A DNA stretch of 64,000 nt from Clostridium culturomicium (GCF_000821305.1 NZ_CCXK01000017.1:560159-624158); one strand, 5' to 3'. Positions 17,562-28,220 are shown, numbered from the stretch's first letter. Numbers and translations: made by a program. The notes: generated by a model from the letters alone, not told the origin.

Positions 17562-18818
17562 ATGAAAAAAATAAAATTGTCAATGACAATGCAAATACTT
17601 ATTGCAATGGTACTAGGAATTTTATTAGGTTTAGTCTTCGGCGAGAGAATAGTTGGCATTAAAGTAATAGGAGATATATTTTTAAGATTAATTCAAATGT
17701 CAGTAGTATTACTTATTGCAGGTTCTGTAGTGGAGGCCTTAGGAAATTTAGATTCTAAAGAATTGGGGAAATTAGGATTTAAAATATTTTTCTGGTTCAT
17801 GACAAGTACTGCAATTGCAGCATGCTTAGGAGTTGTTTTAGGAGAAATATTTAAACCAGGTAATGGCATAACTCTTGTTGCTGGACAAGAAATTGTTGTA
17901 CCACCTGCACAAAGCTTGTATGAAATGATAGTTGATTTTGTTCCTACTAATATCATTAAAGCAATGTCTGATGGTAATATGATACAAGTTATTATATTTA
18001 TGTCTTTATTTGGAGTAGCTCTTAGTCAGATAAAAGTTGATAAGGCAGTTAATTCATTATTGGATATGGTATCTGCATTTAACAAGGTTATCCTAAGATT
18101 AGTCAGCTTAGTAATGAATTTGGCTCCGATAGGAATATGCTGTCTTATAGCATATACAACTGGAACTGCAGGAGTAAAGGTGCTTTTACCCCTTATTAAG
18201 TTTTTAGGTGTACTTGGACTTGGATCAATAATACATCTAGCAATATGTATACTTGTTGCAGCAGCATATTGCAAAGTAAATCCTCTAAGAATATGTATCA
18301 ATATTGCTAACATGTCAATTATTGCATTCACAACGACCTCTTCTGCAATTTCATTACCAACTAAAATGGGAGATAGTGAAAGCAAACTAGGGGTAAGCAA
18401 GCGTATTTCTAGATTAGTAAATCCATTAGGGATGACTCTAAATAGTAATGGTTTAGCAATATTCCTAACTTTAGCGTGTATAACCGTAGCACAAGCCTTC
18501 GGAGTAGAAATGAGCATTGGTAGTATACTAAGGGTTGCAGTACTTTCAACATTATCTTGTCTAGGAACAGTTGTTGTGCCAGGTGGTGGATTAGTAGCCT
18601 TAACAATTGTAATACCTGCTGTAGGTCTTCCAATAGAAGGAATTGCATTATTATCGGGTATAGACTGGTTTTCAGGAATGTTTAGAACCCTTTTAAATGT
18701 GGATATAGATGCATTAGCTTCAATGTTGATTGCAAAAGATAGTAAAGAATTAGATTATGATATTTTCTATGGTAGAAAAAAAGAATCTGATTCTATTAAA
18801 GTGGAAATTACTGGTTAA
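17562..18818 (+). CDS. SLC1/DAACS-family carboxylate:cation symporter
   Basis: A 418-residue transporter of the glutamate/dicarboxylate symporter family with the re-entrant hairpin serines (TTSSAISLPTKMG) and the C-terminal substrate helix (DWFSGMFRT followed by LLNVDID). Compared with GltPh, the carboxylate-binding Arg (R397) and the Asn/Asp for sodium are kept, but the Asp that holds the substrate amino group (D394) is Gly, and the NMDGT motif reads NSNGL. DctA-type transporters also lack that Asp, so the cargo is probably an acid without an alpha-amino group. At the end of the allantoin genes, a ureido acid, glyoxylate or a dicarboxylate is plausible. Confidence 0.85.
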   Translation: MKKIKLSMTMQILIAMVLGILLGLVFGERIVGIKVIGDIFLRLIQMSVVLLIAGSVVEALGNLDSKELGKLGFKIFFWFMTSTAIAACLGVVLGEIFKPGNGITLVAGQEIVVPPAQSLYEMIVDFVPTNIIKAMSDGNMIQVIIFMSLFGVALSQIKVDKAVNSLLDMVSAFNKVILRLVSLVMNLAPIGICCLIAYTTGTAGVKVLLPLIKFLGVLGLGSIIHLAICILVAAAYCKVNPLRICINIANMSIIAFTTTSSAISLPTKMGDSESKLGVSKRISRLVNPLGMTLNSNGLAIFLTLACITVAQAFGVEMSIGSILRVAVLSTLSCLGTVVVPGGGLVALTIVIPAVGLPIEGIALLSGIDWFSGMFRTLLNVDIDALASMLIAKDSKELDYDIFYGRKKESDSIKVEITG

Positions 18819-18903
18819 ATTAAAAGGGTATAAATATAGTGATAGCTCAAAATAAAGTAATAATGATTTATGTGTGAGCATTGGTGAAAATTATAAAACA
18901 ACC

Positions 18904-18956
18904 CATAAGAAAATTGCTTCTGTTTTTTAGACAGAGGCAATTTTCTTATGTATTTA
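18904..18956. terminator. Terminator after the SLC1 transporter
   Basis: A 20-bp inverted repeat (CATAAGAAAATTGC at the outside, one G-T pair) around TTTTTTAG, ending at 18950 and followed by TATTTAATT. It may also stop transcription from the opposite strand. Confidence 0.7.
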
Positions 18957-18997
18957 ATTAAATAAATTTTTTTAGATTATCTTATTTCAACTTGACT

Positions 18998-19446
18998 TTA
19001 TATTATTCCTAAAATGGATTTTTGAATATGTATAGATAGACCTTTACCAATTTTATGTTGAGGAATAGGGATTATCATGCCATTGTTATTTTTATAAATA
19101 GCATAGTTTCCTCTTATTCTATGCAGGAAATATCCGTTTTTCTTTGCAAGGCTGTTTAAAGCTTTGTAAGAAGAAATATAATGTAGCGGTGAGGGTTTAG
19201 CATACTCATAAGAAGTTTCAGCAATAATATTCTCGACACTGTTATCTTTTTTATCTTTAGGTTTAAAAATATCCAGGTATTCATTTAAAGATAAATTCTT
19301 GGTGATTTTTGAAGCCTTTATAAGTTCATCACAATATTCAAAGGTTAGGAATTCTACTATGTAACTAATGGAGTTAATTAATTTAGCTGTATAGTTATGA
19401 AGTAGAATTTCTTTTGTTTTTGCGAGTAATTTAAAGGAATGAGATA
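18998..19446 (-). pseudogene. HicA-like (YcfA) remnant without a start codon
   Basis: The minus strand is open for about 150 codons, ending at TAA 18998, but has no ATG, GTG or TTG start in frame with an SD. The C-terminal part reads GYFLHRIRGNYAIYKNNNG and then MIIPIPQHKIGKGL, followed by an I-x3-ILGI ending, which resembles the HicA/YcfA mRNA-interferase fold (G-H-x-Y, then IPxH..IGKG..ILK). The position of the catalytic His looks like Asn-Tyr (GNY). No HicB partner is seen. It is best read as the decayed end of a longer gene; the family call is by pattern only. Confidence 0.4.
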
Positions 19447-19450
19447 AAGA

Positions 19451-19486
19451 ATGACCCTCTGTGGAGAAATTACCACAGGGGTCATA
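19451..19486 (-). terminator. Terminator of the subtilase gene
   Basis: ATGACCCTCTGTGG pairs with CCACAGGGGTCAT (one bulged base) directly after the subtilase stop; the minus-strand continuation is TTCTTT-rich. Confidence 0.65.
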
Positions 19487-19494
19487 GTTTTTAT

Positions 19495-22400
19495 CTAGTC
19501 TTCTTCATTTTCCTTTTTCTTACCTACTACTATTAAAGTACTAACGCTTAGAGCCATTAATCCAGCAGATACAAGGAGGTCTGTTCCTAGAAGAGAACCA
19601 GTCTGAGGAAGATTTGATCCTCCATTTTTCTTGCTAACAGTTATATCGCAGCTGTCAGAAAGCTTACCATCTTTAGATTTTACGGTTATTTTAGCTTTTC
19701 CTTCTCCAACTGCAGTAATTACACCATCTTTAACTGTAGCTACTTTTTTATTAGAAGAAGTCCATGTTAATTCTGGCATTTCTGCTTCAGCAGGGGAGAT
19801 AGTTGCTTTAAGAGTAAGTTTGTCTCCAACATTTAACTTAGCTTTATTCTTATTTAAGGTTATTTTCTCAGCTAATGGTTTTGTTGGTGGTGCTGGATCT
19901 TCTTTTACAGTTACAACACAGATATCACTAAAGTTACCTTCTTCACTTGTAACTGTAATAGTTGTAGTTCCGGCACTTAGACCAGTTACTTTTCCATCTA
20001 CAACTGATGCTATTTTTTCATCGGCAGAATTCCAAGTAACATTTTTATTTGTTGCATTTTCAGGCATAAAGGTTACTTCAAGTTTGGAGTCTTCATCTTT
20101 CTTGAGCTCTAAAGTGTTTTTGCTTATTTTAATAGATTCTAGAGCAACGTCAGTTACATTAACGGTACAAGAAGCGCTAAAGTTATCATCTAAAGTTTTA
20201 ACTGTTATAGTAGTTGTACCAGCTTTTAATGTTTGAATCTTACCATCTTTAACAGTAGCAACTTTTTCATCAGAAGATGACCATACAAATTCTTGAGGTT
20301 TTGCATTCCAAGGATTGAGACTTACTGTCAACTCAGCAGCATCACCAGTGTTTAAGTCAAGAATTTCTTTATCGAGAGATATTCCTTTAAGATCTGCCCA
20401 GCTTACAGTATGGAATTTGTTATCTTGCCATACATAGTTGATTTCATCTAGGAATACTCTAGCTCTAAATTCATATTCTCCATCAGTTTTACTAGTCCAG
20501 TTAAGATTTCTTTCGGGAGATCTTTCTTGAACTACAGTCCAATCAGTATCATTTTTCTCTCTAACAGAGAATTCATACTCAAATTCAACTTCTTCAGTGG
20601 CAGGTTTAACACTAAATTTAACTTCATCACCAACAAAGGAAGTTTCCTTATCCATATTTAAAATAACATTTCTTTCAGGTACTTCGTCGAAATAACCACA
20701 GCTTTCAAGAATATCTGTAATGTCTCTTCCATCAAGGTATTCTTCAGGAATTTTTGAATCTTCACGGGTAAAGTCTTGCATCAAATAGTTGGATAAGAGT
20801 AGGAACATATCATAATAATCAACTACTCCATCTTGAGTTAAATCTGCAGCTATAGGCTCAGCACTTTCAGAACCTTCAGCACTATAGGTATCAAATATAT
20901 GATCATTACCAGGTTTGTATAATTTACCAATTTCGGTTGCATCAACGATATCTATAGCACCATCTCCGTTTACGTCGCCAGAATAGGAAGCCATGGATTG
21001 AGCATAAAAGCTATAAGAAGTTACTCCGAAGGTATTACCAACTCTGACACCTTTTTCATTAAGCTTACTTCCAGGAACATTCATAACACTGTCGAAGCAT
21101 CCTGGCATTTCAAGGATAACCTTATAATCACCATCAATTACTGGAAGGTCATTGAAGGTAAAGAGATGATTTCGTCCAGCCCATTCATCTAGTTTTAAAT
21201 AGGTAGGTTTATACCTATTTCCAGCATTGTCTATAACATAAGCATTGGCATTTTTCATTCCACGCATTGGACTGTCAGTTTGAACATAAATTAAGGTTCT
21301 TTCTTTATATTCTAAGTCAAGAGTTTTGTATATAGTTCCAGCCATGACGTCTATAGCTTCATCCTGAGAGTTTTTAAACTCGCCATCTATACCCTTTAAG
21401 GTAATATAGTTAAAGTTATCATCGTCAGCTAAATCTTCACTAATCCCCTTAAAACTGTCTACTGTGTAAGCAATATCAAAGAGCTTCATATCTCCATTTA
21501 TGCCTTTGAAGCTTGAATCAGATGATGTTAGCTCAAAGGAAACTGTAAGTTCACCATAGGATTCCCAATCACCGTTAACATTATTGTATTCAGTGGTAAT
21601 TTTAATGTCATTTCCTGTTAGTGCTTTTAGTTCATCAGATGGGGAAATTGTTGGTTCAGAGAAAATAGCATCTCCATTGCTTCTTATTTTAAATGAACCT
21701 TTTACTACATTTTCACCATTGTTTAATGTTATAGAAGAGTTTACAGTTGAGTTTTCACTTATCTTTTCTGTATCAGTATCTAAAGAAAGATAACTTGAAC
21801 CATGGTTTACAAAAGTAAATATAGCAGGCTTAAGACCTATTTTACCGGCATTTGCATAGCTAAGGTCTACCCTAAAGAAGCCACTTTCTAAATCAGCTCT
21901 TTCAACACCAGCTACAAGAATATTTCCATCAGATTTAGACATAGTTCCCATGCTAGCTTCCCAGCCATCTCTACCAGTTCCGTTAGCAAAAATAGTGTTA
22001 ACTTCTTCTTGTTTTAAATAACTTAGGTCGTATTCAGTCTTCAAAGTATTTACTATATCATTATAAACATTAGCATTTAGCCATAATCCTTCATGTTCTT
22101 CACCATCATACCAGATATTAGATGAGTACATATCTTCAGTTACTTCATGAATTCCTTCTTCCATGTTAAAGGTTACTTTATCTGATTTTGTATCATTTAT
22201 AATTCCCATAGGAAGGTATTCAGAGAATTCGTTTCCATCATAGCCTTCAGCTACTACTTCTAGTTTATATACACCTGTAGGTACAGGGAATTCTTCATGA
22301 GATATTTTACCATTCACAATTTTTCTAACCTTACCATTTGGAACAAAATTTTCTAACATAACGTCAACACCAATTGGCAACCAGTTAGTTTCCTGCATAC

Positions 22401-25013
22401 CGCCATATCCAATACGCTCTTTAGTTTCAGGATCTACCACAAAAGTTTTAATTGATTTAATTGGCTCATTAACTTGAAGCATTATAGTTATATCAGCAAG
22501 CCCAAAGTGAGTATTAAAGTTTCTTGCAAATAAATCAGAAGAAGTAAATGCAGTTATTCCTTGACCAAATCCATCAGATACAGAAGGATAAGTTAAGTTT
22601 GCAAATCCATCTTTCATGATATTAACACTGAAAGGCATTTGATAAGTGTTTTCTTCAGCACCAACTTCAGTGAAGTGAATAAAACCCTCGTAGGTTCCAA
22701 ACTCTACAGGAATAGGAGCAGAAAGTGTTACGTCAAAGGTTTCACTACCTCCAGCAGCAACTTGAATCTCAGTTTGAGTAGCAAGCTTAACATTATTTTT
22801 AACTGCATCTTGGGCTCTTGAGCTATCAGAGTACTCTATTTCTATTGAATAAGATTTAGAAGTTGCTGAGCTATTTGACACTGTTACAGGAATAGTTTTA
22901 GAAATTGTTCCTTCTTCAGGTGCCATAATTTTGCCAAAAGATAGCATACCAGTCACATTATCAAGCTCTTTATGGTCTTCACCAGCTGTAACCTTATAGT
23001 TTGCTGAGAAGGCAACTTTTTCATGAACAGCTTCAAAGGCATTAACTCTTCCAGCACCAGTTTCATGAACGCTGTAGCTTGTTCCATCTTTTTTATGAAT
23101 ATGCTCAGAAGTATTCATTATTGCATTCTTAACATCTGTAGGTGTGTAATCAGGATTGTTTTGTAAAATTAAAGCTGCAATACCAGCAATGTGAGGAGCT
23201 GCCATAGAAGTTCCACTCATCCTTTGATATGCAATAGCATAATTATCTACATTCTCATCCTTATCATTAATATATTCAGGTGCTGCTGAATATACGCCGG
23301 AACCAGGAGCTACAATGTCAGGTCTAATTTCATAGGTCTGGCTAACTGGTCCAACAGAACTAAAGCTGGTAACTTCATCACCTTTAATTAAGTCAGTTCC
23401 ATTTGCATTTATTGTGACTTTATTATCTAATACTTTCTTTAGAGCATTTCCTTCATCAAGGGTAATAGCAAGGATATTTGCACCATTACTTTCACCAATG
23501 AATGGAATTTCAGTTTCAGTTGTGTTATTAGCGATTATAATGGCTTCAGCACCTGCTTCAGCTGCATTTTTAGCCTTATCTAGGAAGGAGAGGATTCCTC
23601 TATCCACAAAGGCAATCTTTCCTTTAAGGTCTTTACCTTCATAATCAGCAGGATATCCAAGGTCACAATATACAATATCTAACTCCTTATTTAAGAGGTC
23701 ATCAAGTTTATAATTATAACTTGAACTCAAAAGAGAGGAATTTATTTTTAAATCACCAATAGCTAATTGATATTTATTAATATTAATATCAACAGTACTT
23801 GCACCAACTGCAATAGGAAGCTGTGCAGTTCCAGGACTTCCAACAGTAAAGGAATTAGGACCAGAATTTCCATTAGAAATTACAGTTACAACTCCAGCTA
23901 AAGTAGCATTATTTGTAGCAGTTACTATTGCGTCAAAAGGACCGTTGCCACCAGAAGAACCAAGAGACATATTAATTACATCCATACCATCCTTAACAGA
24001 TTTTTCTATAGCAGAAATGATTCCGGAGGTAGCACCAGAACCGTAGTGTCCTAAAACCCTGTAACTATAGAGCTCAATTTCAGGTGCAACTCCTAGCACT
24101 GGAATTTCAGCCTCTTTATTATCACCAGTTCCTGCGATAGTTCCAGATACGTGGGTTCCGTGGGAAGTATAATAAGGATCTCCATTGCTATTAAATTCAG
24201 GAGAATCACTTTCCAACCAGTCACTATAGGTGGTTTCCATTGGATCCGCATCATTATCTATATAATCCCATCCAATTGTAGAATCAATATCTTGTGTAGC
24301 AGGGTCGCCATCTTCAGATCTAAATCCTTTATATACATTGGTTAAATCAGGGTGATTATAATCTATACCAGTATCAAGAACTCCCACCTTAATTCCATTT
24401 CCATTAATGCCTTCATCATGAAGATCATCAACACCAAGGAATGGAACAGAGTCCATCATAAATGGTGTGATTTCATTATCTTCAGAAGAAACTTCTTCTA
24501 CTGGAGGATCAACGGTAACTATAGCATCACTATGAATTTTTTTTACAACACCAGAATTTAATAGACCTTTAACTTCAGTACCTTTAATAGATAAAGCTAC
24601 TCCGTTAAAAACAGTTTTATAGGAATAAGTAATTTTAGGAGTCTCACTATCAAGAGCAAATTTTCCAGGAATTTTAGAAAGGTAGCTCTCAAAAATTCTA
24701 TGGTCTCTGTCTACCTTGTTTTCTGTTAAAGAATAGGTTGTCCCATTATTTGCATTCAAAACAGCTAAAGGTTCACTAACAAACTCAACTATGACAGACA
24801 CCATGTCTGAACTAGTTGTGTCTATGTCTTTGCTTATAAAGTCAGTATTATCTTCAGTATAATTCTCTGAATTTCTTAAGGTCTGAACTAAATCGGCATA
24901 GCTTGTACCAGGAGTATCTTTTGTAAGGCCAAATGCTAAAGTACTCATGGTATTAGTTAAGAATGTAACTGTAAGTACTGTAGTTATCAGCTTTTGAATT
25001 TTTTTCTCTTCAT
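19495..25013 (-). CDS. Cell-wall-anchored S8 subtilase with PA, dockerin-like and BIG2 domains (signal-peptide frameshift)
   Basis: A giant secreted serine protease of about 1,840 residues, of the lactocepin/C5a-peptidase/Vpr type. In order: signal peptide, I9-like propeptide, S8 domain with catalytic Asp (VLDTGIDYNHPDL), His (SHGTHVSGT) and Ser (SGTSMAAPHIAG), an inserted PA domain (near 23400-23760), Fn3-like regions, a dockerin-like calcium pair (DVNGDGAIDIVDATEIG; DLTQDGVVDYYDMFLLL), three BIG2 repeats (19630-20390) and an LPQTG sortase signal with hydrophobic stretch and charged tail. The SD AAAGGGGG and ATG at 25013 are one base out of frame with the rest: a run of seven A (24999-25005) would need eight. 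With eight the protein starts MKRKKIQKLITTVLTVTFL, a good signal peptide. Sequencing error, decay or phase variation are possible. Confidence 0.85.
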
Positions 25014-25549
25014 AAAATATCCCCCTTTTTAATAAAATCGTAATGTAAAACTCATTTGTAACAAGTTTATAAATATATACATAAAGTAAATATTTAAGAA
25101 AAATGATTGCTGTATAAGCTTTATAATTCAAGGTTAACATACAAAATATTCCAGAACAATAAGTTTTCATCGCATTTTGATTTATAAAAATTCATATAAT
25201 TATTTACTTTTACAGCAATGTCTATTTTAAAAATTTCAGTTTATGCTTAAGAAAGTATACAATTATTCATTTTTTTCTTTTAAAAGAAATTAAAAGAATA
25301 TAAAATTTTAAAATAATTTAAGTGTGATTTATGTAAAATAAAAATTCTAAATATAAATGTGAATTTTTTCATGAATAAATTTACATTTAAAGTTAAATAG
25401 TAGACGGGGAAATTTTAAATATTATTAAAGGAGATATATGATTTTTACAATTCTATTGTAGTGTAAATTGCAGGGACTTCTCACTGAGGGTATAAAGGGA
25501 CAGGCTCCAGTTATTAATAAAAAAGAGTAATAATATTATTGTTTATTAT
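25014..25549. other. AT-rich intergenic region
   Basis: About 530 very AT-rich bases with no convincing gene. A good SD (AAAGGAG) precedes a seven-codon frame at 25438-25461 that stops at once, which looks like the truncated start of a lost gene. Nothing else supported. Confidence 0.5.
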
Positions 25550-25966
25550 TTATAATTTCCTATATTTCTTTAGCGCCTGAATATTTAATAATATAAAAAT
25601 CACAGCAAAGAATAATAATGCAAGAAGATTATTTGTGATATCTATAAGTCCATAGCCTTTATACATAATGCCTTCAAGAGCTGAGCCGACATAGTACATG
25701 GGCATTACTTTTGCAATGTTTTGAAGCCAAGGTGCCATATTTTCTACTGGAATGATTCTAGCAAAAAATATTTGAGGGATAACGACTATTGGAATGAATT
25801 GCATCATCTAAAATTCACTTGTCGCAAAGGTGGATAATAATATACCAAGGGCTAGGGAAATAAAGGCGGTGAGAATATTAATTAAAATCACATTCCAAAT
25901 AGAGCCTAGGATAGTAAGATTTAATATTTTAACGGCAAAGAAAACTATAATAAAGGTTTGAATTTA
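25550..25966 (-). pseudogene. ABC-2 type permease, 5'-truncated and interrupted
   Basis: The final 85 codons read as the end of an ABC-2 permease: MMQFIPIVVIPQIFF, then LQNIAKVMPMYYVGSALEG and a last membrane helix ending ALKKYRKL. Upstream on the same frame the sequence continues as IWNVILINILTAFISLALG and STFATSEF, then a TAG directly before MMQF, where homologues would have a sense codon. A TAA occurs again near 25963, and no ATPase gene is near. It is a remnant of an exporter. Confidence 0.75.
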
Positions 25967-26017
25967 GGATATAGTTAAATCATTTTGGGATATATTTAAT
26001 GGAGGGAGAAGAGAAAA

Positions 26018-26675
26018 GTGAATAAAAAATGCAAAGAGCTTTTAAAAAGCAATATTAAAAGAGAAAAAGAAATCCATGGCGATAATGCAAAGATATATTC
26101 CAATATGATCGTTTATTTGAGAAGTGCAGATATGTCTAGGTACAATCAAAAGCTTGTGAGAGAAGACTTAATTGAAATGATTGTTGATGATCAAAATCGT
26201 GGTGATGATATAAATAAGGTAATGGGGAATAATTACAAGGAAATCTGTGATGATATCATGGAAGCTGTACCAAGAAAGACGAAGAGAGAAAAGATAGCCG
26301 AAGTATTAGAGATATCTCTTTCAGGAGTTTGGATATTGGGAATTATCTATATAGGAAAGGTTATCTTGGAAAATCTCATAACCAAAATTGACAGCTGGGT
26401 ATTTACCTTGTATCTTGGAGATATTGTTAATATGGGTATCATTGTTTTGTCTGCCAATTTAGTTGTTTATTTTCTATCTAAAAACGCATTTAAGACTAAG
26501 GAGAAAGCCCCCCTTTTTCATGATATGGCTTATGGTCATTATTATAATGGGAATTACTTTATTAGTTTCCAATGTACTGAAATACAGTGTTGTTAATATG
26601 TCTATAACTATGGCTTTTGCTGTTGTGGCAGTATTTTTTTTGTTGGAGAAATTAGTGTCAGCTTATTTTGTTTAA
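26018..26675 (+). pseudogene. HAAS/DUF1129-like membrane protein, frameshifted at a C-tract
   Basis: The N-terminal 90 residues form a helical domain (KIYSNMIVYLRSADMSRYNQ, then EICDDIMEAVPRKTKREK) like the HAAS-type domains of signalling membrane proteins, often found next to ABC exporters or PadR regulators. Two membrane helices follow. At about residue 167 the frame changes in CCCCCCTTTTT (26509-26519): the original frame runs into a non-hydrophobic tail ending at 26596, while the next frame continues with two helices (WLMVIIIMGITLLVSNVL; ITMAFAVVAVFFLLE) to 26675. The SD GGAGGGAGA precedes GTG 26018. A one-base indel or sequencing error is likely. The neighbouring ABC-2 remnant supports a lost exporter locus. 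Confidence 0.65.
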
Positions 26676-27116
26676 GAGGACAATGAGATTGTTCTGGAAA
26701 AGGTTCACAGTAATAGAATGTGTAATGAAATAGGTCAATGGTAATAGAGTACCTTAAGTAAATAGTTAATAAATTATGTTAAGTAAAAAAATTAATAGAT
26801 TTTTAAATAAACTTTAATTAATTTTTTAGAGTTTATTTGAAAAGTTTAAACCCAATAAATTGCCATAAGGCTCTTTATTGGGTTTATTTATTGTTGCAAT
26901 TAATTCTAATTATAAATCTAAAAACTAATGATTTATTAGCAAATAGCATATTTCAAAATGCACTTATCATAAGATGTACTGTATCAATAAATTTTAGGTG
27001 GTATGAAGAGCATTTTATATAAAGAGATAATTTTAAGAGAGTCAGTATAGAAGTAAAGAAAAGTGCTTAAAAAAGGTTAAATTAAGATTATTTATTAAAT
27101 GTCTGGGGGAATTTTA
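26676..27116. other. Intergenic region with terminator
   Basis: About 440 AT-rich bases. Apart from the hairpin at 26848-26885 and the SD of the next gene (GGGGGA at 27105), nothing is supported; the frame at 26837-27022 has no SD and overlaps the hairpin. Confidence 0.5.
26848..26885. terminator. Terminator hairpin
   Basis: A perfect 12-bp stem, AAACCCAATAAA with TTTATTGGGTTT, around a 14-base loop, followed by ATTTATTGTT. Confidence 0.65.
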
Positions 27117-27542
27117 ATGGATAACAATGCTATTATAGCTGAAATTAATGCTTACTATGAAATGAAGTATGCCAATTATATTGCAGGGTTAGATAAATAT
27201 AAAATGGAAGAGCTTTTAAACAAGTGGTACAAGAATTTGAAGATTATTTACCCTGAAAGATTTTATGGTTTTGGAAGAAGTGGAGTAAAAGACTTTGTTG
27301 GTGGAATTTGCTTAGCAGAAGTAATTTACGATATACCAGAAGTTAAGGAAGCTGTAATGTGTGGAGCCTTAAGCTTGGTCAAGGGTTTAACAACGCCAAA
27401 CGGATTTAGTGATTTTATGGATGATATAATAGAGGTTGTTCCAGTATCAACAAAGCTTTGGAATGAAACATATAGACATTTTGATGAAAATTATAGATGG
27501 TTAGAGAGACATGAGTTTTCAATAGGTGAAATAGCGTATTAG
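27117..27542 (+). CDS. Hypothetical protein
   Basis: A 141-residue soluble protein rich in aromatic and acidic residues, with helical stretches (YYEMKYANYIAGLDKYKMEE; NETYRHFDENYRWLERHE). The start is ATG 27117 since GGGGGA lies directly before it; ATG 27099 has no SD. No signal peptide, membrane segment or known motif is visible, and I do not recognise the family. The gene stands alone between two hairpins and converges with the folate gene. Confidence 0.65.
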   Translation: MDNNAIIAEINAYYEMKYANYIAGLDKYKMEELLNKWYKNLKIIYPERFYGFGRSGVKDFVGGICLAEVIYDIPEVKEAVMCGALSLVKGLTTPNGFSDFMDDIIEVVPVSTKLWNETYRHFDENYRWLERHEFSIGEIAY

Positions 27543-27580
27543 ATTTTGAAATAAAATGAAAATAACATTTATAAAAGAAA

Positions 27581-27640
27581 TGACTTGATGAACATCCAAC
27601 TGTTAAATACACAGAGGAGGCTCATCAAGTCAATTATTTT
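27581..27640. terminator. Bidirectional hairpin between convergent genes
   Basis: TGACTTGATGA (27581-27591) pairs with TCATCAAGTCA (27622-27632) around a 30-base loop; outside it AAATGAAAATAA and TTATTTTTGTTTTCATTT pair imperfectly. It serves as terminator for both convergent genes, though the size could also suit a small mobile repeat. Confidence 0.5.
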
Positions 27641-27662
27641 TGTTTTCATTTCGTGAAGATAA

Positions 27663-28220
27663 TTAAAGCTCATTAGTTATTATAAAATCTACTCTCTCAT
27701 CAAATTCATCCATTGGAATATGGTCAAAGATTTGAAAGCCGTAGGAAATGGCAATTTTATGAGCCTTAGGATTAATTCTTTTAAGATATCTATCATAAAA
27801 GCCACCACCATAACCTATTCTTCCATTGTTTTTATCAAAGGCAACTCCAGGCATAATTAAAAGGTCAATGTCTAGAGGATTTATTAAAGGGCTATAACTT
27901 TGGGGTTCAAGGATTCCATAAGAACTTTTCTCAAGTTCAGCAAGACTGGTTATTATATGGGCTTCCATTCCTTCTTTTTTTGAGATGACCTTAGGAACAC
28001 ATATGGTTTTGCCCTCTGATAATGCTGCTTCAATAAATTTAATAGTATCCACCTCTCCTTGAAAGCTTACGTAGGTAAATATTACCTGTGCATTTTTATA
28101 AAATTCACTTTCAAGGAGCTTTTGAAGGATTGTGGCATTCCAGTGTTCTTTTACTTCATCATTCATTTCACTGCGTCTGGTATAAATTAAATCTCTTATT
28201 TCTTTTTTTATTTGATTCAT
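27663..28220 (-). CDS. 5-formyltetrahydrofolate cyclo-ligase
   Basis: A 185-residue cytosolic enzyme that converts 5-formyl-THF to 5,10-methenyl-THF with ATP, recovering stored or inhibitory folate. The family pattern is clear: basic N-terminus (KKEIRDLIYTRRSEM), FTYVSFQGEVDT, CVPKVISK, LLIMPGVAFDKNNGRIGYGG and GFYDRYL, the last being the nucleotide/folate-binding loop. Full length. A single gene on the minus strand; no folate operon is adjacent. Confidence 0.93.
   Translation of the reverse strand: MNQIKKEIRDLIYTRRSEMNDEVKEHWNATILQKLLESEFYKNAQVIFTYVSFQGEVDTIKFIEAALSEGKTICVPKVISKKEGMEAHIITSLAELEKSSYGILEPQSYSPLINPLDIDLLIMPGVAFDKNNGRIGYGGGFYDRYLKRINPKAHKIAISYGFQIFDHIPMDEFDERVDFIITNEL

Noticed and set aside
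19631..20236. 201-codon plus-strand frame opposite the BIG2 repeats
   Set aside because: It is the shadow of the repetitive Thr/Val-rich subtilase C-terminus.
26837..27022. 61-codon frame in the spacer
   Set aside because: No SD, contains a terminator hairpin, and its hydrophobic residues reflect AT-rich codons only.
27553..27654. Small MITE-like repeat
   Set aside because: The outer arms pair imperfectly, no target duplication is seen and no second copy occurs in the window; a bidirectional terminator explains it better.
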